From the NCBI GenBank assembly GCA_003503995.1, contig DOCA01000046.1:1-8229 (forward strand): a DNA stretch of 8,229 nt, in the 5' to 3' direction. The notes under the pieces were generated by a model that ran no database searches, had not been told where the DNA came from, and saw only the letters and a program-made list of their open reading frames with translations. Shown one piece after another: positions 1-6,480 of the stretch. Origin of the DNA: Holosporales bacterium. Lineage in GTDB: Bacteria; Pseudomonadota; Alphaproteobacteria; Caedimonadales; UBA9215. The position numbers and the translations under genes are program-made. Position 1 is the first letter of the stretch; each line of letters starts with the position of its first letter.

Positions 1-1535
1 AATTTTTCTCCCATGTTCTTTTGCTGGATTCAAAGCATATAGATGCTCAGTTTGAATTGGCCTCAGCCTCTTATAACCTTGGGGATCTTAAAACAGCCGC
101 TATGAGTATCGATCGCGTTATGACAGCACAGCCCGATACCCCGCGTAATGTTCGTGCGGCTGCTCTTATTTATGCAGCCCTTGGTAAAAAAGAGCAGGCC
201 CATGTGTACCTTGCAAAATACAGCACACTTCCCGTTAGACAACGCCATAAAAAACACCTTGAGAAAAGGGTTCAAGATTGGGAAGACCTTCATAATTCAG
301 GCCGTCTTGTCGCTCAAGCTGACCCAGGTGCTGAACCTGCAGCAGCGACTCCAATGGAAACAACGACTGAACCTGCTGAGATAGCTCCAGAACCCGTTGC
401 AGCCCCTGCCCCAACGGTTACCCCTGTTGCAGAAGCCCCAGAGCCAGAGCAGGAAAATCAAGTCCTCATTAAAGATTTTCAAGAAGAAATGATTGTTGTG
501 GATGCGGTTATCTTGCGTGTTTCTGAAACAGGCACAACGACCAAGGGAAATAATATCATGGATAATTTTACCATGTCTTTATCCCCTTTTAACTATTATA
601 AAGCGAGAAATACCTCTGCTCCTATTGGCAGTGGTCCTGTGTTCCCAACAAATGTTGCAAGTGTCGCAACTGCTGGGGTACCAGCCGTAACCTCAGGAGC
701 AGGTACTCCTATAACTCCAGGTGCTCTTTCTGGCGCATCAAGTCTCATCACCCAGGGTCTTTCCTTTGGAACCATCAATTATTCTTTAAACATTGCAAAC
801 TCTACGGATTCTTATATTGAAATTATTGGGCGCCCCACATTGACGGCCACCGTTGGTAAGCCAGCCGACTTTTTCTCTGGTACTAATAAACATATTGCTT
901 TGTCTGGCCAGTTTGGTGGTAACATCACGGAAACCCCCATTGGTACAGAATTAATTGTAACACCTGTGGAATATAAAGATGGGTTCATTACCTTAGATGT
1001 TGAACTTAAAGGTAGTAGTATCACTCAAGTTGCAGGGAGTGTTATTGCGCAACAATCAACAGCTGTTGAATTTGATATCTTAAAAGACAATATTAAAACA
1101 ACTGTCAAAGTCAAAGCAGGTGAAACCGTCATGCTAGCCGGTATTACCCAACGGGAACTTATCACTAACAAAAGTGGTGTTCCTATTTTGCAAAGCATTC
1201 CAGGAATTCAGTACCTTTTTTCCCGAGAAACTTCAACCAGCGATCGAAAGTCCGTTATGTATCTCTTAACACCAAGAGACTACGCAAGAACCATCACTGA
1301 GACAAAACGCTTTTTTGCTAAGGGCGAAGAATATGGTAAGCGCCCACGTCTCGATGAACTCGAAACACGGCACAAAGATTGGTACGATCCCAGCATAAAT
1401 AACACTTTGATTTTGCAGCACCTTGCGCCGATTTATGACGAATTTAGAACTGGAGACCTCCATGATATTAAGTGGGGCCATAAAGATGATGTTGATAAAC
1501 AACTAGCTTCAATCGCTAATTTCATTTGGTATTAG
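1..1535 (+). CDS. Secretin-family outer-membrane pore protein (type II/III secretion or type IV pilus), 5' partial
   Basis: The reading frame is open to the left window edge, so the gene starts upstream; the first start-like codon inside the window (TTG at 21) is probably internal. Residue numbers below count from that TTG. Residues 1-70 read as TPR-like helical repeats (ASASYNLGDLKTA, then AALIYAALGKKEQAH). Residues 95-147 are a Pro/Ala/Glu-rich linker. Residues 148-420 are the secretin domain: VVDAVILRVSE, a Gly/Ser/Thr/Ala-rich insert (about 200-245), LIVTPVEYKDGFITLDVEL, and the C-terminal signature GETVMLAGI, an 11-residue gap, then VPILQSIPGIQYLF and YLLTPR. Known secretins form multimeric outer-membrane channels for pili or secreted proteins. 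An extension of about 85 residues follows the domain, longer than usual. Pseudopilin genes downstream agree with this role. Which system it serves (T2SS, T4P or MSHA-like) cannot be told without the N-terminus. Confidence 0.88.
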   Translation, partial: FFSHVLLLDSKHIDAQFELASASYNLGDLKTAAMSIDRVMTAQPDTPRNVRAAALIYAALGKKEQAHVYLAKYSTLPVRQRHKKHLEKRVQDWEDLHNSGRLVAQADPGAEPAAATPMETTTEPAEIAPEPVAAPAPTVTPVAEAPEPEQENQVLIKDFQEEMIVVDAVILRVSETGTTTKGNNIMDNFTMSLSPFNYYKARNTSAPIGSGPVFPTNVASVATAGVPAVTSGAGTPITPGALSGASSLITQGLSFGTINYSLNIANSTDSYIEIIGRPTLTATVGKPADFFSGTNKHIALSGQFGGNITETPIGTELIVTPVEYKDGFITLDVELKGSSITQVAGSVIAQQSTAVEFDILKDNIKTTVKVKAGETVMLAGITQRELITNKSGVPILQSIPGIQYLFSRETSTSDRKSVMYLLTPRDYARTITETKRFFAKGEEYGKRPRLDELETRHKDWYDPSINNTLILQHLAPIYDEFRTGDLHDIKWGHKDDVDKQLASIANFIWY

Positions 1536-1549
1536 ACTCTCAATAGAGA

Positions 1550-1583
1550 GCGGTGCTTCAAAAAGGTCTTATTAAAGCACCGC
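1550..1583 (+). other. Stem-loop just after the secretin gene
   Basis: A perfect 9-bp inverted repeat, GCGGTGCTT (1550-1558) and AAGCACCGC (1575-1583), with a 16-base loop, starts 15 bases after the secretin stop codon. No T-run follows, so it is not a classic intrinsic terminator. It may protect the mRNA 3' end or act together with the T-rich hairpin further downstream. Confidence 0.5.
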
Positions 1584-1661
1584 ACCACGATTTACCCTAT
1601 GTTTACAGATGAGAAGCGTAAGAACGAGATCTGTGATTTTTTTTGGCGAGTATATGATAAA

Positions 1662-1697
1662 GAAAAGGAGAGAAGTTTCCCTCTCTCCTTTTTGTTT
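1662..1697 (+). terminator. Rho-independent terminator, probably bidirectional
   Basis: Perfect 11-bp stem AAAAGGAGAGA (1663-1673) and TCTCTCCTTTT (1682-1692) with an 8-base loop, followed by TTGTTT. The arms begin with A and end with T, so the reverse strand also ends in a U-rich tail. It lies between the plus-strand secretin gene and the minus-strand gene that ends near 1747, so it could end transcripts from both sides. Confidence 0.75.
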
Positions 1698-1746
1698 AGC
1701 AAATTCAGTAAAACTACGAGCTCATAAAACAATGTAAGGGTTTAAC

Positions 1747-2243
1747 CTAGTTATCTAGCTCACCCCACAATGTAATTTTCTCTGCTAGGCTTGGATTTTT
1801 GGCGGCAATTAAGCGTATATGTGTTGGATTAACAAAACGGCTGTAAATAGTTATTGTTTGCATCTCAAAGTAATCCTCGTCGTAGGGTCAGCAGAAACAA
1901 AGCTGTTATAAAAACAATGAATATGCTCCGTTTCTTCCTTGGCGGATAAACGACGGGCAGGCTTATTGTCCTTCAGGGCCTCCGCATGACCATCATAAAT
2001 TGCGCTCCACCCATTCGCAAAGTCATCCCATAAGTCTTTAGGAATCAAAGCTTTAAATCCTGCGAGAAATTCTTCTTTACTATAATATGTTTCTCGTTCA
2101 GGAAAAACGTCATCCACATCAGGAATTTTAAGAACCAAGCTTTTTTGATGGGAATCATCACCCACTTCTAAAACACTTTTAGATGAAGCACTCACACACA
2201 AAGGCCACAGTAATAGTGTCAGGGCAATTAGTATTTTTTTCAT
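1747..2243 (-). pseudogene. Small exported protein of unknown function, with an apparent 1-base frameshift near its 3' end
   Basis: Read without correction, the frame from ATG 2243 stops at 1851 and gives 130 residues. Residues 1-19 form a Sec signal peptide (MKKILIALTLLLWPLCVSA), so the product is probably periplasmic or exported. The body is charged and has no motif I recognise. After VSADP the annotated frame ends TTRITLRCKQ, while the neighbouring frame stays open from 1887 to TAG at 1747-1749 and reads like protein (YDEDYFEM, YSRFVNPTHIRLIAAKNPS, ending ITLWGELDN). Restoring one G to the GGG at 1885-1887 (plus strand) joins the two frames into one protein of about 165 residues. That fits loss of one base from a homopolymer, either a real mutation or a sequence error. 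The start is firm: GAGGAGGA sits just upstream. It is divergent from the pilin gene. If the short form is real, the product is 130 residues. Confidence 0.72.
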
Positions 2244-2250
2244 AGACTTA

Positions 2251-2258
2251 TCCTCCTC
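2251..2258 (-). promoter_or_regulatory. Strong ribosome binding site for the small exported-protein gene
   Basis: On the minus strand GAGGAGGA lies 7 bases before the ATG at 2243, a near-ideal Shine-Dalgarno match. It fixes this start and is much stronger than the sites in front of most other genes here. Confidence 0.75.
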
Positions 2259-2285
2259 AGGGGGTATTTTTTAAGCTTAATAACA

Positions 2286-2313
2286 TTGCCTTTTAAAAAC
2301 AAGCTTATATGAT
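2286..2313 (+). promoter_or_regulatory. Predicted sigma-70-type promoter for the pilin genes
   Basis: TTGCCT (2286-2291, 4 of 6 matches to the -35 consensus), a 16-base spacer, then TATGAT (2308-2313, 5 of 6 matches to -10). Transcription would begin near 2320. The in-frame ATG at 2309 lies inside the -10 box and would not be on the transcript, so the ATG at 2342 is the likelier start. This is a consensus match only. A perfect 10-base palindrome, TTAAGCTTAA, lies just upstream at 2271-2280 in the space shared with the divergent gene. Confidence 0.5.
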
Positions 2314-2341
2314 AAAAAGATACATATACAGGGTTTTAAAA

Positions 2342-3037
2342 ATGTCTACGGTTTCTGCAGTTCTTATTTTTCGGCGCTTTACAACTAAACGCCTTAAGGC
2401 CTTTAGTCTTGTGGAACTTGCCATAGCCCTTGTTATTATTGGTTTGCTCATTGGCGGTGTTTTAAAGGGTCAAGAACTCCTTGAAAGCGCCCGCCTCAAA
2501 ACCATTATTACGCAGCTTAATCAATATCGTCTAGCTACAAATACTTTTGTTGATCGTTACGGTGCTCTTCCTGGTGATTATGATAAAGCCTCTTCTTACC
2601 TGAAAGCGGGACTTAAAGATGGTAATAATAATGGCATCATTGAAGGCTTTGGACTTTCTTCATCTGGGGGGGCTGCCAGCCATGAAGCTCTTTCTTTTTG
2701 GGAACATCTTGCCGCAGCAGAGCTTCTTCCCAACAATACACCACCCACCACTAAATTGGGCGGTGTTGTGACCATTGCCCATGCGCCACTGGACGGTATG
2801 CAAGGACACTGGTTTATCATTGGAAGCGCCAACGGCAACAAGAATGATGCCTCTCTTTTAACGCCCCTGCAATGCCTGACTATTGCTAAAAAACTTGATA
2901 CGGAAGATCCTTTCTCTGGCAATGTTCAAATGAGGAATGGTGTTCAAAAAGGAAAAGGCGGTCAATGTTTGAAAGATAATAAAATCTTGAATACGGCAAC
3001 AAAAGATCCCGCCTGTGTGCTTTATGTTAAACTTTAG
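2342..3037 (+). CDS. Type IV pilin-like / pseudopilin protein with N-terminal methylation motif
   Basis: The start at 2342 gives 231 residues. A basic 20-residue leader (ending TTKRLKA) is followed by FSLVELAIALVIIGLLIGG, the class III signal cleaved by prepilin peptidase. Cleavage would fall between Ala20 and Phe21, leaving Phe1 and the conserved Glu5. The hydrophobic helix anchors the subunit in the inner membrane and packs in the pilus core. The body has the pattern of a known prepilin-like family: NTFVDRYGALPGDYDKA, then FWEHLAAAELL, TPLQCLTIAKKLD and a cysteine-containing C-terminus (CVLYVKL). AGGG (2330-2333) lies 8 bases before the ATG. An ATG 33 bases upstream would add 11 residues but overlaps the predicted -10 box and lacks a ribosome site. 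It overlaps the next pilin gene by 14 bases, so the two are probably co-translated. Major or minor subunit cannot be decided. Confidence 0.88.
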   Translation: MSTVSAVLIFRRFTTKRLKAFSLVELAIALVIIGLLIGGVLKGQELLESARLKTIITQLNQYRLATNTFVDRYGALPGDYDKASSYLKAGLKDGNNNGIIEGFGLSSSGGAASHEALSFWEHLAAAELLPNNTPPTTKLGGVVTIAHAPLDGMQGHWFIIGSANGNKNDASLLTPLQCLTIAKKLDTEDPFSGNVQMRNGVQKGKGGQCLKDNKILNTATKDPACVLYVKL

Positions 3038-3823
3038 AAAAATCCTGAAAAATAGCAAAGCACAAGCTTTTTCTCTTATAGAGATGTCCCTTGTTTTGGC
3101 CATTATGGGCACTATTGCAGGTCTCTCATTGCCGATGCTTCTGGAATATAAGAGCACACAAAAACGCCAACATAGCACAAAAAATATTGACCTTGTGCTA
3201 TCGGCAACAGGGACTTTTGCTGCAACTCATCAAGTTCTTCCCTGCCCAGCCTCAAAGACCTCTCAGGGTGAGCCTGTTGCTTGTACACAAGCAGTATTGC
3301 TCTTGCTAAAGGTCATGTTCCTTATAGAGCCCTAGGCCTAAGTGAAGCTGCTAGCAAAGATGGGTTTGGCAATCCATTGCACTATGCTATTAACCCTCAA
3401 CTTTCTTCGCATAGAACTTTTTATGACAACGGAGAGACTATGCCCCTTAAAATCAACGATAAGGACAGAAAAAGCGTTTTAGACCTTAGAAATAACAAAG
3501 ACACACTAGCTGTGATGGTCTTAAGTGAAGGAGAGGCTTTTCGAGCCCCTCAAAGTTCTTTTGAGCGCGAGAACGTAGAAGAAGGTTTAAGCTTTGTAGA
3601 TGCTCCCTATTCCAGCAACAAAGAAAATCCCTTTCGCCATATTGTGCGTTGGAGCACACGTAATAACTTGCTAACTTACTACGGAAAATCCAGCCCTCTT
3701 TCTCAAACGCAAAATGCCCCAGAGAGTAACCTGAATGGTAGAGGTGCTTCTATGGTTCCCCACGATCGGGTTGTTACTCCCCCTCGAAACGGTGTAGATG
3801 GTGGTTTTCATGATGCTTTTTAG
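3024..3823 (+). pseudogene. Second type IV pilin-like / pseudopilin gene, broken by a frameshift near 3285
   Basis: The ATG at 3024 (a GTG at 3015 is an alternative) begins inside the end of the preceding pilin gene. A 15-residue leader (ending NSKAQA) precedes FSLIEMSLVLAIMGTIAGL, a prepilin cleavage site and core helix with Glu at +5. The frame continues through LPCPASKTSQGEPVAC and then runs into a stop at 3333. A frame displaced by two bases is open from 3272 to TAG at 3821-3823 and carries the rest of the family pattern: GHVPYRALGL, DGFGNPLHYAI, AVMVLSEGEAF and IVRWSTRNNLLTYYG. Removing one AC from ACAC at 3285-3288 joins both parts into about 265 residues reading VACTSSIALAKGHVPYRALG. 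Loss of one base nearby would also serve. No classic slippery heptamer lies in the overlap. It is either a true inactivating mutation or a sequence error. An intact product would be a minor pilin of the same system as its neighbour. Confidence 0.82.
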
Positions 3824-3861
3824 ATTTATAAAATAGATGCCTGATTTTCGGCTACAGACTC

Positions 3862-3891
3862 TTTTCAACTGATCTATACTTATTTTATACC
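3862..3891 (+). promoter_or_regulatory. Possible weak promoter before ada
   Basis: In the 88-base gap before ada, TTTTCA (3862-3867) and TATACC (3886-3891) are spaced by 18 bases, each matching 4 of 6 consensus positions. TATACT at 3875-3880 is a better -10 but has no convincing -35. I see no copy of the E. coli Ada operator (AAAGCGCA) here, so methylation-dependent self-activation is not supported by the sequence. Confidence 0.25.
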
Positions 3892-3911
3892 TCAACAATT
3901 GTTTTTGAAAA

Positions 3912-4994
3912 ATGCTGAAAAAAATTACTAAAATCCAAAAGAAAGTTTTCTACCAAGCCTTGTTAGAAAAAAATAAAAACTACGAAGGGAAATTTTTTGT
4001 TGCTGTGAAAACAACGGGTGTTTTTTGCCGGCCAACATGCCCAGCCCTAAAACCAAAATTTGAAAATTGTGAATTTTATTTAACAGCACAAGAAGCTTTG
4101 CTTGCTTCTTTTCGTCCCTGCAAACGATGCCGCCCCCTCTCCCATCCAAATGAAGTCAGCGATACTGTACGCGCTTTGGTTGATGCCGTTGAAAAAAATC
4201 CTGAAAAAAGATGGACCAATCAAGATTTTAAAGATTTATCCATGGATGCTTCAACAGCACGACGACAATTTAAAAAAAGATTTGGGATGACTTTTATAGA
4301 GTACGCAAGAGGGCGACGCATGGGGATTGCTATGAAAAAAATTAGACATGGTGACCGTGTCATTGAGGCACAGCTTGATACAGGATACACCTCTAGCAGT
4401 GGATTCCGAGATGCCTTTTCTAAAATTATGGGCGCTGCCCCGACAGCTTTTGATAAACATCTTAAAATTTTAAAAGCCTCATGGATAGATACCCCTCTTG
4501 GTCCTATGTTAGCCATTTCAAGTGAAAAGGAACTCTATCTTTTAGAGTTTGTTGACCGTCGTGGTTTAGAAAGGGAAGTTGAACGTCTTCGTCTTAAACT
4601 AAAGGCGGCTATAATTCCAGGGCAAACAAATCCTATAAAACTTATTACACAAGAACTCAAAGAGTATTTTTCCGGAAAGCTAACAGCTTTTAAAACACCA
4701 TTGGCTCTTTTAGGAAGTGATTTTCAAAAAAAAGTCTGGCAGGAACTCCAGCTTATTCCTTATGGAGAAACACGAAGCTATGCTGAACAAGCACGACTTA
4801 TGGGGAAAGATAAAGCCTTTAGAGCTGTTGCTAATGCCAATGGATCTAATCAACTGGCTATTATTATTCCATGCCATCGCGTTATTCAAAGCAATGGAAG
4901 TCTTGGTGGATATGGAGGCGGCCTTCATCGCAAAAAATGGCTCATTAATCACGAAAAAGAAACAAGGCGTTCTGGTTCGCTTTCTTTTTTATAA
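3912..4994 (+). CDS. ada: Ada: methylphosphotriester/O6-methylguanine-DNA methyltransferase and AraC-type regulator
   Basis: A complete 360-residue protein with all three parts of the E. coli-type Ada, close to its usual length. Residues 10-80 are the N-terminal zinc domain with Cys39, Cys43, Cys70 and Cys73 (FCRPTCPA and FRPCKRC). Cys39 corresponds to the residue that takes methyl groups from phosphotriesters in DNA. Residues 84-185 are an AraC-type helix-turn-helix region (STARRQFKKRFGMTFIEYAR, then DTGYTSSSGFRDAFSKIMGAAP). Residues 190-350 are the O6-methylguanine methyltransferase domain with the suicide cysteine Cys321 in IIPCHRVI, plus FQKKVWQELQLIPYGETRSYAE and the C-terminal GGLHRKKWLINHE. 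The known role is irreversible repair of alkylated DNA; in E. coli the methylated protein activates repair genes. The ribosome site is poor. The stop overlaps that of the convergent aminotransferase gene. No alkB or alkA neighbour is present. All key residues are intact. Confidence 0.96.
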   Translation: MLKKITKIQKKVFYQALLEKNKNYEGKFFVAVKTTGVFCRPTCPALKPKFENCEFYLTAQEALLASFRPCKRCRPLSHPNEVSDTVRALVDAVEKNPEKRWTNQDFKDLSMDASTARRQFKKRFGMTFIEYARGRRMGIAMKKIRHGDRVIEAQLDTGYTSSSGFRDAFSKIMGAAPTAFDKHLKILKASWIDTPLGPMLAISSEKELYLLEFVDRRGLEREVERLRLKLKAAIIPGQTNPIKLITQELKEYFSGKLTAFKTPLALLGSDFQKKVWQELQLIPYGETRSYAEQARLMGKDKAFRAVANANGSNQLAIIIPCHRVIQSNGSLGGYGGGLHRKKWLINHEKETRRSGSLSFL

Positions 4995-6215
4995 AGGCAT
5001 TTTTTTTAATTGCGCTAGGGCCGTTTTAAGACGTTCGAGGGATTTTTCCAAGGTATTGCGATCTGTTGCATAAGAGATTCTAAAGTGAGGTGATCGTCCA
5101 AAAGCACTCCCTGGCACGGCCGCAACACCTGCTTCATCCAAAAGATAAGCACAAAAATCTTCATCGGTTTCGATATGATCTCCATGGGGTGTCGTTGCTC
5201 CCATATAGTCAGCGCATGACGGATAAGCATAAAAGGTTCCATGGGGCACAAGGCACTCAAGCCCTTCAATTTCATTAAGGCTTGTAACGACAAAATCGCG
5301 TCGATCTTGAAATTCTTGCACCCATTTTTTTAAGAAATCTTGTGGCCCTTCAAGGGCTGCAAGAGCTGCTGCCTGTGAAATAGAACTGGCGTTTGACGTA
5401 CTTTGAGACTGTAAAATAGACATAGCCTTAATAAGCCACAAAGGACCTCCGGCATAACCAATGCGCCAACCTGTCATAGAATAAGACTTTGAAACACCAT
5501 TTAACATTAGGGTGCGGTCTTTTAGTTCTTTTTCCACATCTACAAGGGCATGGAAACTGTTGCCATCAAAGGTGATGTGTTCATAAATATCGTCACACAT
5601 AATTAAGATATGGGGATGTCGACGTAAGACCTGAGCCAACTGCCATAATTCATCATAACTATACATAGCTCCCGTTGGATTGGAGGGAGAGTTTAAGATG
5701 ATCCACTTTGTTTTCGGGGTAATGGCCTTTTCTAATTGGTCAGGCGTGAGCTTAAAACCTTGGGATTGAGGGCAGGGTAAAAAGACGGGTGTGCCCTCGG
5801 CAATTTCAACGATATCTGGATAAGAAACCCAATACGGATCAGGGATGATAACCTCATCACCTTTGTTGACTGTTGCTAAGATAGCGTTGAAAATAATCTG
5901 TTTCCCGCCCGTCCCGACAATAATTTCGTTGGGCGTATAATCTACATGATTATCCCGTGAGAATTTTGTCACAATGGCTTGGCGCAGTTCTGGCGTACCA
6001 GCAACGGCTGTGTATTTTGTTTGCCCAGCAGCCATGGCTTTTGTTGCAGCTTCGCAAACCCATGGTGGCGTATCGAAATCAGGCTCTCCTGCTGTTAAAG
6101 ACAAGATGTCTTTACCCGATGCTCGGAGCTCTGCTGCTTTTTGAGTCAAGGCAAGAGTTGGAGACGGTTTAATGGTGGCAAGGCGATGAGCCAGAAAAGG
6201 ATGGGGGGCTGTCAT
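4989..6215 (-). CDS. aspC: Class I PLP-dependent aminotransferase, aspartate aminotransferase type
   Basis: From the ATG at 6215 the product has 408 residues, normal for the I-gamma aspartate aminotransferases of alphaproteobacteria. It transfers the amino group between aspartate and 2-oxoglutarate; some relatives also accept prephenate or aromatic acids, so the exact substrate is inferred. Visible family features (numbered from this start): LTAGEPDFDTP near the N-terminus, YTAVAGTPELR, the PLP phosphate region VGTGGKQ, NSPSNPTGA (175-183), CDDIYEH with the cofactor-contacting Asp, and the Schiff-base lysine Lys243 in NGVSKSYSMTGWRIGYAGG. Arg379 in HFRISYA binds the substrate carboxylate. A TTG at 6278 would add 21 residues that do not resemble the family and would lie upstream of the predicted promoter, so I reject it. 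The C-terminal stop overlaps ada. The symbol follows the common name for this group; aatA is also used. Confidence 0.92.
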   Translation of the reverse strand: MTAPHPFLAHRLATIKPSPTLALTQKAAELRASGKDILSLTAGEPDFDTPPWVCEAATKAMAAGQTKYTAVAGTPELRQAIVTKFSRDNHVDYTPNEIIVGTGGKQIIFNAILATVNKGDEVIIPDPYWVSYPDIVEIAEGTPVFLPCPQSQGFKLTPDQLEKAITPKTKWIILNSPSNPTGAMYSYDELWQLAQVLRRHPHILIMCDDIYEHITFDGNSFHALVDVEKELKDRTLMLNGVSKSYSMTGWRIGYAGGPLWLIKAMSILQSQSTSNASSISQAAALAALEGPQDFLKKWVQEFQDRRDFVVTSLNEIEGLECLVPHGTFYAYPSCADYMGATTPHGDHIETDEDFCAYLLDEAGVAAVPGSAFGRSPHFRISYATDRNTLEKSLERLKTALAQLKKMPL

Positions 6216-6251
6216 GAGAAGGCTTTCACAAGGTTTGTTTAAAAGTAATTT

Positions 6252-6260
6252 ATCATAACA
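6252..6260 (-). promoter_or_regulatory. Extended -10 promoter for the aminotransferase gene
   Basis: On the minus strand TGTTATGAT reads as an extended -10 element (TG, one base, then TATGAT, 5 of 6 matches). It lies 36 bases before the ATG at 6215. TTGCGC is the only upstream -35-like hexamer and is only 15 bases away, so the extended -10 would have to do most of the work. The placement supports translation from 6215. Confidence 0.45.
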
Positions 6261-6294
6261 CTTCAAGAGCACGCGCAACAGGGCTTCAATGCTT

Positions 6295-6400
6295 TATAGT
6301 TATTCTAAAAAGGCCCCAGACGTCGTCATCCGCTCCTAAACTATAAGGAATAGTCGTCGATCTCTCTTTCCTAGACTGGAGCTTTTTTAGAATGACTATA
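6295..6400. repeat. Imperfect palindromic repeat with 25-base arms, MITE- or palindromic-element-like
   Basis: The left arm (6295-6319, starting TATAGTTATTCTAAAAAG) and the reverse complement of the right arm (6376-6400, starting TATAGTCATTCTAAAAAA) match at 22 of 25 positions. They enclose 56 bases. Inside, ACTAT (6340-6344) and ATAGT (6350-6354) form a smaller hairpin, and the sequence GTCGTC occurs on both sides of it. The whole 106-base unit could fold as one long hairpin in RNA. It lies between the terminator of the protease gene and the promoter of the aminotransferase gene, in non-coding DNA. There is no transposase here. No target-site duplication is clear. Confidence 0.7.
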
Positions 6401-6430
6401 GTTGTTCACCTACGACTACAGTAATAACAG

Positions 6431-6464
6431 AAAAACCCCTCTTCTTTTTTGGAGAGGGGTTTTT
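6431..6464 (-). terminator. Rho-independent terminator of the protease gene, works in either direction
   Basis: Perfect stem AAAAACCCCTC (6431-6441) and GAGGGGTTTTT (6454-6464), extendable by three more pairs, one of them G-T, to a T6 loop at 6445-6450. On the minus strand the GC-rich stem is followed by a T-run, 17 bases after the protease stop codon. The plus strand also ends in T5. Confidence 0.88.
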
Positions 6465-6480
6465 ATTGAACTATTCGTTG

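Noticed and set aside
1599..1727. A 42-codon plus-strand frame starting MFTDEKRKNEICDFF
   Set aside because: No ribosome site, and it runs straight through the intrinsic terminator at 1662-1697.
3272..3333. Programmed -1 ribosomal frameshift in the second pilin gene
   Set aside because: No slippery heptamer of the usual type and no strong downstream structure; a duplicated AC explains the junction more simply.
3824..3911. Ada operator upstream of ada
   Set aside because: No AAAGCGCA-like sequence is present.
6216..6278. TTG-initiated 21-residue N-terminal extension of the aminotransferase
   Set aside because: It is unlike the family N-terminus and overlaps the predicted extended -10 element, so it would not be fully transcribed.
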